From Phaseolus vulgaris (Eukaryota; Streptophyta; Magnoliopsida; Fabales; Fabaceae), in assembly GCF_000499845.2 (NCBI RefSeq), contig NC_023755.2:37212023-37276022 (forward strand): a stretch of 64,000 bases of DNA. The letters are read 5' to 3'. Position 1 is the stretch's first letter, and every line of letters begins with the position of its first letter. A model generated the notes under the pieces. That model was given only the letters and a program-made list of their open reading frames with translations, was not told where the DNA came from and searched no databases. Below, in pieces: positions 34,382-46,965 of the stretch. Position numbers and translations under genes: made by a program.

Positions 34382-36795
34382 TCAATGTTTAATATATTTT
34401 TGCGCGTAAAGTTGCAGCAAGCGGTTGTTTATTAGTTGCAGTGGCCTTGCGTTGGTTTCTGATTCCTGCAAAAGGTTAAAATGCAAGAAATAATAGCATG
34501 CTTAAGTTGACGTTGTCAAAAATTCAAGCAAATAACAAAGTAATTTTTTTTAACAATGAGAAAAACCAGATATCTTAATGATCTAAACAAATAAAGGTGA
34601 TGCAGTCATTTTAGTCTACGCATTTTTACCTATATTATTCCTAAATATTAAATACAAGTAACAAAAAGAAACATGGGGTGTCGTATTTTGAACATTATAT
34701 ATTCAAGAGCATAAGTTTTCTATTTATAAAAGGAAAAGTAGGTAAAGAATTGAAATTTAAAATAATTAAGAGTCGATAATCAAACTGAGATATCATGATT
34801 ATTGATTTTGATAAGAGTCTACCTAATATTCACCTACTGCTTATATCACTGCAAGAATAACCAGGTTTGTGTTCTTCTATCACCATGCTATTTCCTTTAT
34901 GGACCTAATTAATTAAGCAAATATTCTCTTAGTGGAGTCTCTTTTAATAACTATTCTTCACCTTAATTATGAACCTAGAAGCTTACAGAGAGGGTCTCAT
35001 GTTCATATGATGCAAGGTTTTACTTTTGTGTCCCATTGTTTCGTGAGATAATTGAACTTCATTATTAACTTACATCATCAACAGCAGCTCGGAGCAATCT
35101 AACCTGTTCCTTTGAAACGGATCGTATCTGATAAATTGAACAAGGTTCAAACACATTAAGACATGTTATCACAATATTTGAAAGGAGAAGTTAAAGAACT
35201 GCCACTATCGTTAATTAAACAATACTTCAAAATTTAAATTGATACATCGCAATTAAAAATACATCAAGAGTTACCAAAATATCTATACCAAACCCAAAGA
35301 TTTGTATAAAAGTCCCAACAACACCTAAAAATCTCATAATATAAACTTATACTATGTTCAAAGACCTGAAAAAAAGCTGAACCACGAGAAGGACCTTGCA
35401 GCAAACATATGCATGATAAACATACTAAGATAACTAAAATTCTAGATAGTTAGCACATGTACCTCTCTAACGATGGTCCAAGAAACATTCTCAGTGCAAG
35501 GAGGAATAGTCAGCGAGCCCATATACCTGTAATACTGCTTGTAGAAAATTTTGATTTGCCTAGGGTCAACTACACCCACCATTCTTTCTGCTTCCGTGCT
35601 ATTAGAAATGACCTTTATATGACTGGTTAACTACAAAAAGCAAGGGTTCATGTCTTACTTCAACTTTTTATTATATATTAGTCTTTACAGACTTAGTCAT
35701 ATTCATGCACAAGACACAGAAATTTAATTTACCGATGACAAGAAAGAATCTGGTGTTCTTCCAATCTTGTACAGTATTCCTATCACAGTTGTTTGTCCAG
35801 ATGGAGTTTCGTGCACTATGTGTAACTCTAGATCAAACCTGCAGTGCAATTCTATCTTTCAGTATTTTTTACACGTATAAGTACAGGTAAATATTCCAGG
35901 TAAAAATATACAACAAAGGCACAAAGCAACCACAGTGCACAAACCATGTATTTTTTTTATGAAATATGCAAAGATTTATATGAAATTTTGAGCGATATTA
36001 CCATAATTTAATTCTCTATAAATTCAAAAGAAGTATATGTATTACCTTTTGCCATCTATGGTGTGTTCAGAGGGGGAATGCCAGTGACATTGGTTGAGCA
36101 CGTACTTAGTTTCATTAATTTGAAGATGACCTGCACCAGCAACCCATTCTAGCTGCATTTACAAACCAGAATAATTGGATCAAAGTTAATTTATTGTTAG
36201 GTATACCATACTTTGTACTCTATACTTGGTGATTTCACTATAGATTTGGTAATTCATTTTTATATTTATTCACCATGATATCGTGGCCCCTGTTCCTAAT
36301 ACTGGCATTAGAAGGTTGGTAGTTCATCTGAAGCCTCCCTAGCTGGGATACTATTTCAACCCTCTCATTCAATAGATCAATTGGTGACTGCATGGATCCA
36401 TTGTTGCACAACCTCCATTCAGGGTGTATGTCTCCCCAATGAGACGGTCCATTCTCGCTCTCTTCCTCGTAACTAAACTCACTCTCATCATCTGCACTTG
36501 CAATAAAACAGAATTTATATGCCAGCCATGTAAACTATATAAGCAAAGAAAAACTCAGGGCTAACAAATACGTGTTAGGTACTGGATTAAATGAAAATAC
36601 GTATTAGTAATGACGCATAATTTTGAAAGCACAAATAACATGTATATAATGATTTAAACTTTCTGATAAGCATGCATGCAAACCAAAACAAAGCGAACAA
36701 GCAAAACGATCCTAACCAACTTCTCGAGACATCACTGATAAAGACAGGAATAACAGTGAGCAGCAAATCAAAACCATGGTAGCAAGCTTCTCCAT
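34382..36795 (-). CDS. Secreted alpha-type carbonic anhydrase, seven exons
   Basis: Catalyses reversible hydration of CO2; plant alpha-CAs are secretory-pathway proteins of the wall, apoplast or plastid. Exons on the - strand are 36795-36717, 36491-36274, 36152-36046, 35838-35733, 35630-35463, 35127-35074 and 34465-34382. All are GT-AG and phase-consistent, giving 271 residues, the usual family length. Residues 1-23 form a signal peptide ([20 protein letters not shown]). The catalytic fold shows [19 protein letters not shown] and NRGHDIM (proton-shuttle His). Zinc ligands are in [10 protein letters not shown] and [12 protein letters not shown], and the substrate-pocket Thr in [13 protein letters not shown]. 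The two Cys in EWRLC and PPCTE suit the conserved disulfide. The gene ends [13 protein letters not shown]. No break was found, so it should encode an active enzyme. It could be annotated as nectarin- or dioscorin-like, the same family. Confidence 0.95.
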
Positions 36796-36862
36796 TTTGG
36801 TTGTGGTATTTAGGGTTAACTTATGGAGGGTGGTGGAGTAGTGCTGCTATTTTTCACACCTA

Positions 36863-36870
36863 TATTTATA
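36863..36870 (-). promoter_or_regulatory. TATA box of the alpha-carbonic anhydrase gene
   Basis: On the - strand TATAAATA lies 68 bases upstream of ATG 36795, a good distance for a leader of about 35-40 nt. Confidence 0.6.
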
Positions 36871-38239
36871 AGTGTTCATGGGTAGGTTAGCCAGATATGA
36901 AACTGAGAATAAGAGGTAGGCCAATGCTTTGAAATTGGAAAAGCTATCAATAAGTTATTTGACCACATTGACAAGTCACAAGACCTTTTGTTTTTGGTGG
37001 CACGTGTCATAAGAGTAAGTTTTCCCCGTTTCACCAACCACCATATATACAGAGATTAATATTTACATATTCTGAAGTGAATAATATAAAAACACGTTTT
37101 TTATTTAATGAATACTTTACATGCTTTTATGTTATAGATTTAATTAATCATTTATTTTATAATTTAATTCATTAAAATCTCCATAAATTTAATTAATCGA
37201 TTCACGTAAGTTCAAATTCTGGAGGAACGTGTCTTATGATTAAAAATTAAAATCTTCATAATTTTTTTTTATAAAAACTATGACGTGCCAGATCACATAT
37301 TAGGGTCTGCATGGGGATTATACCAAAGAATATGCATAAATTAAGTTTTTGCCCAAAACTTCTAAAATTTAGACCAATAAAAATATGTTCTAAAAAAAAT
37401 TGATTTCATTATTTTTTATTTCACTTCATGCTCATCAATTTGTATTGTACTTTGTTCCGTTTCTGATTTTTCAGAGACGGTGTCATGCATTGCTATCTCC
37501 ACTTACGCCAGGACCGGCTTATCATTCTCATTTTACATCTAAATTAAAATAGTTCCAGAATACATTATTTAACGTAGTATTACACTGTCTAATATAAAAA
37601 AATAAGATAATATAAGTAAAATTAGTTGATCTTAAATCGTCTTTCTATGAATCCAGTTAAAACAGTGAATAAATTTAACTATAAATAATAAAAATTAACA
37701 ATAACAATGAAAAATATTACTCATCTTATACGTTTACTCGTGAAATTTTATAAATTTTTTTTAATTAAGCAAACAAGAGATTATTTAAAATAATTTAACT
37801 AAACAAGAATTTCAATTAAATCATCAACAAAATAATTTCAATAATAAGAATTAGATCTCAAAAAGACTAGGCTGCTTAGCACATTATATTAAAGAACAAA
37901 ACTTTAATTGTCCATAACATCAAAATTTATTACAAAATAACAAAAGAATCAACTTTAAAAAATTTAGTCTTATGCAAAACGAAAAAAATTATAAAAAAAA
38001 AGAAAACTAAGAAAAACACTAATGATTTGTTCTATGAAGATATGCGAACGTGGAGCTTCCCCTTTCACTTTGAAGCTTGTTTCTATTTATAAGTTTCTTT
38101 TCTTGAATTTGAATTCAGATTCAATCTCCCCTGAATTGTTTCCTTTCTTTGTCAATTCTAGGACCAACTCCATATCCTCTTTATTATTAAAAACACAGAA
38201 GAAAAAAAATATTTGTTCATTGTTCTTCATCATCAAACA
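36871..38239. other. Upstream flank of the carbonic anhydrase gene and AT-rich DNA
   Basis: A CACGTG lies at about 37001-37006 (GGCACGTGTC), within 210 bp of the ATG, a G-box/ABRE-like element in the likely promoter. Further right is plain AT-rich DNA; the frame at 38022-38270 has no recognisable features. Confidence 0.45.
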
Positions 38240-38465
38240 CACTACAAAAAAAATTATTAAAAAAAATTAATTTTATAGACAAAAATTAATTAATTATTAT
38301 ATTGACTAAATTAGATATTATTTTAAATACTAAAAAAAATTATTGATATCTAAATTAATTTTTATTATTAATAAATAATTTTTAAATTGATATTTAAATA
38401 TAGAAACTAATTATATTTTATTTATAAAATTAGTTTTTATTTCATAAATATTTTTTTTCAGTAGT
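38240..38465. mobile_element. Foldback MITE (CACTA-like family), copy 2
   Basis: It starts CACTACAAAAAAAATTATTA, contains TTGACTAAATTAGATATT and TTGATATTTAAATA, and ends TTTTTTTTCAGTAGT. Motif order matches the copies at 3723 and 39045, but it is shorter and the interior is lost. Confidence 0.6.
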
Positions 38466-38689
38466 ATTATACATCCCTATATGTTCTAAGTTATATTTGG
38501 TCACTAACTTATCGTGCAAAAGTATCCACACAACGCATGTTGTTGAAGGTATAACATTTGTCCTTTTTCATATTGCTCAGTATGAAACTTTGGTGAATAC
38601 CCACTTGGGAACAACATATTCTTCTCTTCACAATGAAGCTTCAACATCATCAAATTGCATTTTATCACTTCCATACTCATCTCAAAACT

Positions 38690-38945
38690 TCTATTTTGGT
38701 TTATTCACCTCAACTTCCAAGTCCCAATCTTTTTTCAAACATAGCATCTACCACCTCTTGAATTACAAAGTCAAACCTCTGACGTTTGATATTCAATATG
38801 TTTGAAATGAAAATATTCTTAATCCGTCCAAACCTCTGGAAAATCTTCCACATATTCCTTTCATTCTGATGGTGAGGGAAGTTAGAGAAAAAGAAATAAC
38901 CTCCAAGATGTTCTTCTCTGTATCTGTGAGTTACCCAACACAATA
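38690..38945 (-). pseudogene. RRM-domain fragment, probably LINE ORF1-like
   Basis: The - strand reads GGYFFFSNFPHHQNERNMWK, then IFQRFGRIKNIFISNILNIK and RQRFDFVI. This fits the RNP2 (FFFSNFP) and RNP1-like (RFDFVI) parts of an RRM, as in the leading ORF of plant LINE-type elements (FFFTNFPEDW-type). No endonuclease or RT follows. It is an isolated relic among MITEs. Confidence 0.55.
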
Positions 38946-39044
38946 TTTGTTAAGCTTCCAAATTATGCAGAATGGGACGTAAAATTGGAGAAAAGTGATT
39001 TGAGTGTTTGGTTTCAGAAATGTTGGAAAGAGTTTGTGAAGTAT

Positions 39045-39398
39045 CACTAAAACCAAATTTTAGAAACTAAAATTATTAATTGTAATAATAACTAAATTAG
39101 AGATTAATTTAAAAATTATTTTTTTTAAAATTAATTTCTATTATTGTTAAATAGTTTATAAATTGGTATCTAATTAACAAACAAAGTTTTTCTACCAAAT
39201 TTAGAATCTAAATAATTGGTAGTTAAAACATTGATTGCTAATTAGATATCAATTTAGAAATTATTTAACAATAATAGAAACTAATTTAGAAACAAATTTT
39301 TTTTTCAGTTTCTAAAATGGTCTCTAATTTAATTACTATTGCAACTAATTATTTTAGTTTATAAAAATTGATTTCTATTTGATGATTTTATTGTAGTT
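39045..39398. mobile_element. Foldback MITE (CACTA-like family), copy 3
   Basis: The left arm (TTTTAGAAACTAAAATTATT, then TAACTAAATTAGAGA) is an imperfect inverted copy of the right arm. Reversed, the right arm reads ACTACAATAAAATCATCAAA, TATAAACTAAAATAATTAGT and TAAATTAGAGACC. The arms span most of the element, so a transcript would fold into a long hairpin. The right end nearly matches the left end of the copy at 3723. Confidence 0.75.
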
Positions 39399-39586
39399 AT
39401 CACTGTCTAGTTCATGGACATCCTTTGGTTTTTAGATATAATGGAACATCGCATTTCCATGAGTTGCATTCTCTAACCCATTCATAAATCTAAATATTCC
39501 ACTAACTAGTTTACAAATTACAAATTGAAATCCAAACCAAAACCTAGTTCTGAAATCCAAATTATTATATAATTAATATTTTATTA

Positions 39587-39665
39587 ATGTTTTTAATAAT
39601 AATAACAATATTAATAATAGTAATAATAATTAATAATAATAATTAATAATAATAATTAATATAAT
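39587..39665. repeat. AAT/ATT microsatellite
   Basis: Runs of AATAATAAT with interruptions directly left of the MITE at 39674. Confidence 0.8.
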
Positions 39666-39673
39666 CCTAATAA

Positions 39674-40103
39674 TATGAAGCTCGGACACTCCTTTGAAAT
39701 GGCGTGTCGTATTGGATACCGACGCTCGTATGACACCTGTAGGACACGTATCCGTGAAGTGTCTAATTCAAAAAGTATTTATTAGATTTCTGACAATTCT
39801 AATACGATTCTAACACAATTTTAAAAAGGAAAAATACATTAATTTTCTAAAAATTCAAACTTTATTGTGTAAATTGTTATTATGATTATAAAAATAAGAA
39901 ACAAATATTTGTGAACCAGTCATGAAAGAAATCTTTCTGCTCCAAAAAATAATCTGGAACATACTTGTGTACATAAATCTTTATTGTCAATTTATATAAT
40001 TCATAATTATATAATATATAAATTCGTGTCCTCATGTCCTACATTTTAGAGATTTTACGTATCTTTGTGTCCGTATCGTATCAGTGTCCATGTTAGTGTC
40101 TAT
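39674..40103 (+). mobile_element. ~435-bp MITE family, copy 2
   Basis: It starts TATGAAGCTCGGACACTCC, then shows GGACACGTATCCGTGAAGTG and TGACAATTCTAATACGATTC. It ends near GTGTCCATGTTAGTGTCTAT. Collinear with the copy at 55578-56013 throughout. The flanks are AAT-rich, so a target duplication cannot be told apart. Non-coding. Confidence 0.8.
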
Positions 40104-41884
40104 ATTAATAACTATAAAAATAATCATAATTATAATAATAACTATAATGATCTAGAGATGACAACAAATAAGTTTATATGACAAGAGAGTTCATTATGAT
40201 TATAAGTTTTAGTTTTATTTATGAAATTAATGAGTTTAATTTCTAATAATATGGATTATTAATAAAAGTAATATAATATAAATGTAATTAATATGAAAAA
40301 ATAACTGACAATTATTCCTACTTAAATAATCTATAGCCAAGATGGATTAAGAAAATATAAAAAAAAAATTTGAAATTTTTTTGAAAAAAATGACTTAATT
40401 TAAGTACCAAATGGGTCACACGTGTGCTTTAAATACTAAATTCTAGTAATCACACCATTAATTTATTAAGATGTCGATAAATATACCAAATTCACAATAG
40501 TCGTAAAATATATATTTATGTTCAAGTATCAACAGTCAAAAGAAAAAAGAAAAAGAATACTCTAGCTTAAAAGAAAATATTTGTGTTTCGTTGGTATTAA
40601 AATAACATATAACATTAAAAATAAATATTACTGCGTACAAATTGTTGAATACATGACATATAAAATGTGGTGTTATGAATTACAGCTAAGTAGTCCGAGT
40701 TGTATTTTACTAAATCTTCCCATATGTAATTAATAGAAAATTCATTTAGTTTATATTCAAATTATATAGAAAATTCATTTAGTTTATATTCAAGTTATAT
40801 AGAAAATTGATTTAGTTTATAACCTACTAGATTGTTTAAGGCTTAATTCTTGCGTACGTTTTATAATCAACTGCTTGACAATTCCTATCAAATAATCAAC
40901 TTTATAGATTAAAGATTTAAATATGATTAATTATAATTAATTATTCTTAGTATTAAATTCAATTTTGTTTAGATTTCAAAAACTTTTTCAGTATCAATCA
41001 AATATCAATTCAACGTGTGTAAAAGGTAGTCAGTCTCATACAATATTAAGTATAATAAAGAACATCTAAGGGATGAGGGTTAAAACATGTGTAATTTTTT
41101 TGACTTTTTTTTATAAAACAACGTATCGATTCTTCATAAAATAATAAAAAAAAATGTAGAGCATTTGGTTCAAAACTTTTGCTTAAACAAACCTTTAATA
41201 TTATAATAAAAATCACATATTCGCACCAAAAGTAATTAAGATTATTACATATAAAAGATCATTCTGCAATAAGAAAATTACATATGAGCATTTACTACAC
41301 AAAAATATCTTACAAGAGAATATTTAATATTATAAAATGTTTTTACATTTGTATTTCCGTAAGGGAGCTTTTGCACTCCAAAAGAAATGTTTTGCCTGAC
41401 TTTATTAGCTTGATTGGCCATCTTAATTAGTGAACTGCTTAAATTCTAGCTTAAATGATCATTTTATTTAATTCAAACGAATATTTGTCTAACTTAAGTG
41501 AACTGTTTAATAACATTTTATTAAATATTTTGCTTAATTAAAAATATTCATTGTGTTATTGAAAATTCATCCATCTTGCCAGAAAAAAATGTTTTTTCTA
41601 AAAATCATTTGAAAATTCTCATTATTCTAAAAATTGACAAGTCATTTAATACATGAATTCTATGTTCAAAGTCAGCATCAATTTTTTGTTTGGGGAACAA
41701 TCACAGTCAAGTTTATGACAATCAGAGGTTAAAAAAGGACTTCTCCTATTTTCAAATGATGAACTCATGTGCAGGACTCCCTGGTTAATTTACGTCTATA
41801 TTTGACACCAACAATAAGAGATGTCGTGAAGAAACTCATTAGTTTCACACTTTTGTTATTTAAGTATAATTAAAAACTTTATCT
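40104..41884. other. AT-rich DNA with a 33-bp tandem repeat
   Basis: No gene seen. ATAGAAAATTCATTTAGTTT and the rest of a 33-bp unit repeats at 40733, 40766 and 40799 (last copy partial). Otherwise featureless. Confidence 0.55.
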
Positions 41885-42912
41885 ATTTACTCCTATTTTT
41901 TAACAATTATTATATATTTAATTATAATTATTATAAATTGTTATTATATTATACTTATTAGTATAATTATTAATAATATAAACATTATTAATATTATTCA
42001 TATATTTAACCTTCATCCATATTATAAATTTCATTAATATTATTATTATTCAAATTAATAACATTATTAATTATTATAATAATATTATTCTATTATTATT
42101 ATTAATAGTATTAATATTATAAATACTAATATTATTATTATTATTATTAATATTAATAAAAAATATTAATATCATTAATATTGTTATTATTACTAATATT
42201 ATTAATACTATTTATAGTATTAATATTATTAATATTATTATTACTAACATTATAATGTTAATAATATGCTTACATACTCATTCTAGTTCGTAGAAAATAT
42301 CCATCAACCATAGTTTATAGATAATACTCAATAACTTTTGTCCGTAGGTAATATCACCAATATCAGTGTGTAGATATTACTTATCAATTGGGGTCCGTAG
42401 ATAATATCCACCAACTTGAGTCTGTAGATAATACTCACTTTTTTTCATTATTTCTTTTATCTTTTCTTATTATTTATGATTATTATTTATTATTACTATT
42501 TATGAATATTATAAATATTATAAATATTAGTTATGATTATTATTTATATTATAATAATATTTTTAGTATTATGTATGTAATTATTATGATTAATATTATT
42601 TATATGATTAAAACTATTAAGATTATTTATATTCTTAATATTATTAATAAAAATATTTATATTATTAATAATATTGAATTTACTTATGAATATAGATTCG
42701 TGTGTAAAATTTGTTGATAATATAAAATTTATTTACGGATAGAGATTTGTGGGTCTGAATTTAGTTACGGATTCAGATCCGTAAGTAATATTTTGTAGAT
42801 AGTTTTAGATTTACCTATGGATTCTGATCCGTGGATAATATTCATAGGTAATGTTGAATTTACTTACGAATTCAAAATCGTGGGTAAAAATTCATATTTT
42901 TTTTCTATAGTG
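41885..42912 (+). mobile_element. CACTA-like element right end with ATT-rich interior
   Basis: An ATT-trinucleotide field (41930-42270) is followed by repeated CCGTAGATAATATC and TTACGGATTCAGATCCGTAA type motifs. It closes with TTTTTTTTCTATAGTG at 42912, a CACTATAGAAAAA terminus in reverse. The layout of subterminal palindromic repeats next to a CACTA end parallels the element at 21020-25420. The left end was not found. A related block in the opposite order lies at 45740-46375. Confidence 0.5.
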
Positions 42913-43179
42913 AATATTATGTAATTATTGATATTTTTCCTTGTTTGGAATCTCTCTTTAGTTAATGGGAGACCCTAAACCAATGAATCTTGGTAATTGA
43001 TCTTATTCAATGATAGTTATTCCAAAGTCTTGAAATTATATATCTATCGAAGACTATGAAGTTCAACCTTGAAAGTTGGAGATAGTATTTTCAAGATATC
43101 TTGAAAATGCGACAAACATTATGTACTTGTATAGGCAAAATGGGTCTAGATAGTACCTAATATTGACTATAACTCATGA

Positions 43180-44040
43180 TGTTGGTGTCGGTCACTCGAT
43201 CTTTCTCCTTTGTATCCCAGGTCTTCAGTTCTTCCGCTCCTTCAGACTTCAACACTTCCACTCCTTAGCTCTCGGTCGAGAGTAAAAATGCACAAGGTTC
43301 TCCGACAATCAAGTAAGTACTTTGTATTGAGAGTGTATGATGTAAAACTGATAAAAAGTACCTTACTGTTTCGTACAAGGCTTATTTATAGTGTTTGGTA
43401 ATGAGCTATTTGATTGATGGGTCATACCTGACACATATCTTTAATAAATCAATGTTAGCTGATTTCTCGAAATGTTACCCGAATTTGTAAGAAGGTATAT
43501 CTAGAACATATATTCAGTAAATCAATGTTTGTTGATTTCTCGGAGTGTGGCCCGAATTTATAGAATGTTTCCTTACTTGTGATTTATTGTTAATTTGTTC
43601 TTTAATGTCGTTGATCTCCCGGTCGGTCAATCGATGTCGAGAGACATGGCTTACTTGGACCCAACCAATACACATTAATTATTCATTATCGTTTTATGAG
43701 GAAGCCTTTTTCTCCTTCCCTATAGATAAAGGGAACTTGTGAGGAAGAAAAATGCAAGCAAGTGAGTCAATGAGAGTGTTGTTATCCACCGTGGTATGAG
43801 ATTAGAAATCTTAGTGAGAGACTAGAGAAATATTGTATTTCATCCTTGTTGGATGAGATTAAGTGTTATCCTCAGAATGAGAAACAAATATTGTAATTCT
43901 ACTTTCATAATAGAGAAATTGTCTGGTCGAGGTCCTTTAGATTTTTATTTCTCAAGTTGAGAAGGTTTTTCTACATTAAAAATTCTTGATTCATTATTCT
44001 ATTTTGTTCTATTTTCTTTTGTATACTTATTCCTTCTACA
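43180..44040 (+). mobile_element. Probable solo LTR (copia-like)
   Basis: Promoter-like and leader-like DNA includes GCTTATTTATAGTGTTTGG. A 70-bp direct repeat (TAAATCAATGTTAGCTGATT at 43447, TAAATCAATGTTTGTTGATT at 43517) sits inside it. The end block GAGAAATATTGTATTTCATC, AGAGAAATTGTCTGGTCGAG and TTGAGAAGGTTTTTCTACAT resembles the R-U5 end of legume copia LTRs. No internal region follows. Borders are approximate. Confidence 0.45.
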
Positions 44041-45711
44041 AGTACTATTTTGTATCTACATACTCACCTTTCCTAACTTTAGTGTGCTTTTCTTGTATCC
44101 AAATATAAAAGTAATAATCTTTCGAACTAATATAAAGAAAAGAAAGTTTGATGAACCAAGTATAAATAAATATTAATCACTTTCTTCTTATTTAGTGATA
44201 TTACTTTTCAAATTCAGTCCAATTAATTGAGATGCCATTTTCAATTATTTTAATTTATTCTTCTTAGTACTAGCTAGGTTGAGAGTGATAGTTCTTACAT
44301 GTAAGAGTAAAAGTTAACAAAAGTTAACATATAATTATAATTTTATTATATAAAGGGAAATTATATATATATATATATATATATATCCAATGACTTAGAT
44401 AAAATTTAATAAATTACATGGAAACATCATATATATTTAAATATAGTAATTGGCAATATAATAAATAAGAAAAATAATTAAAATTTAAGAATAATTTTAA
44501 TTCATACGCTTTCAGGTAACAGTAAAGTGTAAAAAATGAATGTAGAGGAAGAATATTTTATTTTTATAGAGTTGAGAAAATGAACGTAGAAGAAAAAATA
44601 AGGGAATATCAAGTTATTAACTTATGAATTGAGAAAGAATACAATTTCAAAAAGTTTTTGCTACCTTAAAACGTGAAATATATTATAATAAGTATGTAAG
44701 ATTCATCGGTTTGGCACAACTTTTTCACCCTTTTTTTTTTCTTGTTTTCATATTCTTGTTTGTCATTATGATTATCGTTGTTTTTTTCGTCTTTTTCTAT
44801 CTCTTTTTCTTCAAACTTCTCTCTACGTTTTTTTTAATATTTTTCAATAAGAGATTTAACCACTTAGAAAATAATATAATATAGAAAAATTATGTTTGAT
44901 TATAATTAAATTTAGAGTAAGATATTTTTATTCTAAAATCTTCGTGTTCTTGTCTTTAGCCTTTTTTTTGCGAGTGGTTTAATGTCTTCACTTATCCAAT
45001 CAGTCCAATCAATTGATAAATAATATTTTCTCAATTAATTAATCCTTTAATTTGAGTTTTAATTGTTTTGGTTATTTTCATTGGATTCTAAAAGTTTTGG
45101 TGTAATTACTAGTCTCTTTTAGCTATTGCTTAGATCACAAGCAACTTTCAATAAAGAAAGCTATTTTAAATTATGAGTGCATTAGATTAGTATGATTGTT
45201 GTTATATATAAGGATTGAAATTGTACTTGTATATGTTTGAATTGAATCAGTGAATATTATATTTTTATTTGTTTTTTAATTTTGGATTTGAAATGGTCAA
45301 GTTGTATTGGTTATCATAAACAAGTTGTGAATAAATAGGTAGATGTAGTAGAAATTATGTTAAAAAGTATGAAAATATATTTTTTTAAGTAATTTAATAA
45401 TATCACCAAGTTATGATTTTGATTTTTTTAAGTGTTAAATAGTTATATTTTGTTTTAATGAATCTCTAAAATAATATATAATTTAGTTAATATAATAATT
45501 AATTATTTATAATTTTTAGATTTTTTTATTTAATAATTTTTTATCAGTAAATTATTATAGCTGATTTTTTCCATTCTGGTGAAATATTTTCACAGAAAAA
45601 AGAGGACAAAGTAAATATCTATTTTTTTCTTAAATGAAAAACTTTTAGTCATACTAAAATTATTTTTCTATTTAAAAAAAATAGATTATTCAAGTGATAA
45701 CTAATTCATCC

Positions 45712-45739
<28 letters not shown>
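44041..45739. other. AT-rich DNA with TA microsatellites
   Basis: Pure TA runs lie at about 44364-44386 and 45717-45749. A partial foldback-MITE-like block (TAATATAATAATTAATTATT) is near 45360-45560. No gene seen. Confidence 0.45.
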
Positions 45740-45753
<14 letters not shown>

Positions 45754-46375
45754 CAGTATTATCTACGAATTTTTATTTGCGAACTTTAATCCGTTCAGCA
45801 TTATCTACGGATATTACCTATGAGTAACGGTAAATTGAGTATTACATACAAACTATTATCCATGAATCTCTATTACTTACCTACTCTTTCCTACAGATCT
45901 CTATTACCTACCAACTATTATCATAATAATTATATAAATAATATTAAAAATATTATTATAATATAATTAATTATAAAATCATAAATAATAATAATAAAAA
46001 TTAATAATCATAAATAATAAGTATAACATATTATTAATATTATAAAATTAATAATATTAATATAATAGTATAATTAGTATTATATTAATAACATGAATAA
46101 TATTAATAATAATAATAATAAAATTAGTAATATTAATAGTATTAATGATATTAATAATATATTTAAATTAATAATATTAGTAATAATAACATGAATAATA
46201 TAAATACTATTAATAAATTAATATTAATTATAATATTAATAATATTAACACTATTTATTATATTTAATAATATTAATAATATTTAATAATATTTAATATT
46301 TTTAATATTTTTTATATTATTAATTATATTAATATTGATAATCTTACTAATAAGTATAATAATAAGCATAATGTG
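45740..46375 (-). mobile_element. Second CACTA-like subterminal block, inverted
   Basis: CAGTATTATCTACGAA, CATTATCTACGGATATTACC and similar units (45755-45910) are followed by an ATT/AAT field to about 46330. The order is the mirror of 41885-42912. It is probably a related element fragment in the other orientation. No terminus was identified. Confidence 0.4.
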
Positions 46376-46965
46376 ACAACAAAACTTGACTGGTGTAATG
46401 ATTAAAGCTTTTTTGAACATTTCTCAACGAACTTGACTTTGAGTCTCACTTTAATTACAATTGTCATAACACTATGAATTTATCTACAAATTTTAGCTGT
46501 TATCAACAAAATTCTTTCGTTTCCTTTACATATGTTTCTGCCTTACCAAGTAAAACTAAATATTTTTTTACTAAATTAAATAACTAAAGTTATGTCTTTC
46601 ATAATTTAATTTAAAACATTATTAAGTATACAACTACACAAGTTATTAATTAAAACGATACAATTTTGATGATCCTAAATTATTAATTTGTTCTTTTTAC
46701 ACTTTTTTATTAGTAATAAATTTATTATAATAAATCTTTACATTCATATTTATTACTATTATACATATAAATTAAATAGAGTCCACAAGGATAAATCTAC
46801 ATTTGTAAAAGAGAATATTTAATGTTATTTTAGAATGATTCACTTTAAATCAGAAAAAAACTTTCAAAATCGGTAGAATTAGAAGTACTTAAATTAAAAT
46901 GCAACTCACATAACTCAAACTCAAACTGAAAATTTCTTTTTCTCAACATCATCATTACACATTAA
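46376..46965. other. 3' flank of the terpene synthase gene
   Basis: AT-rich DNA downstream of the terpene synthase stop; nothing else recognised. Confidence 0.4.
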
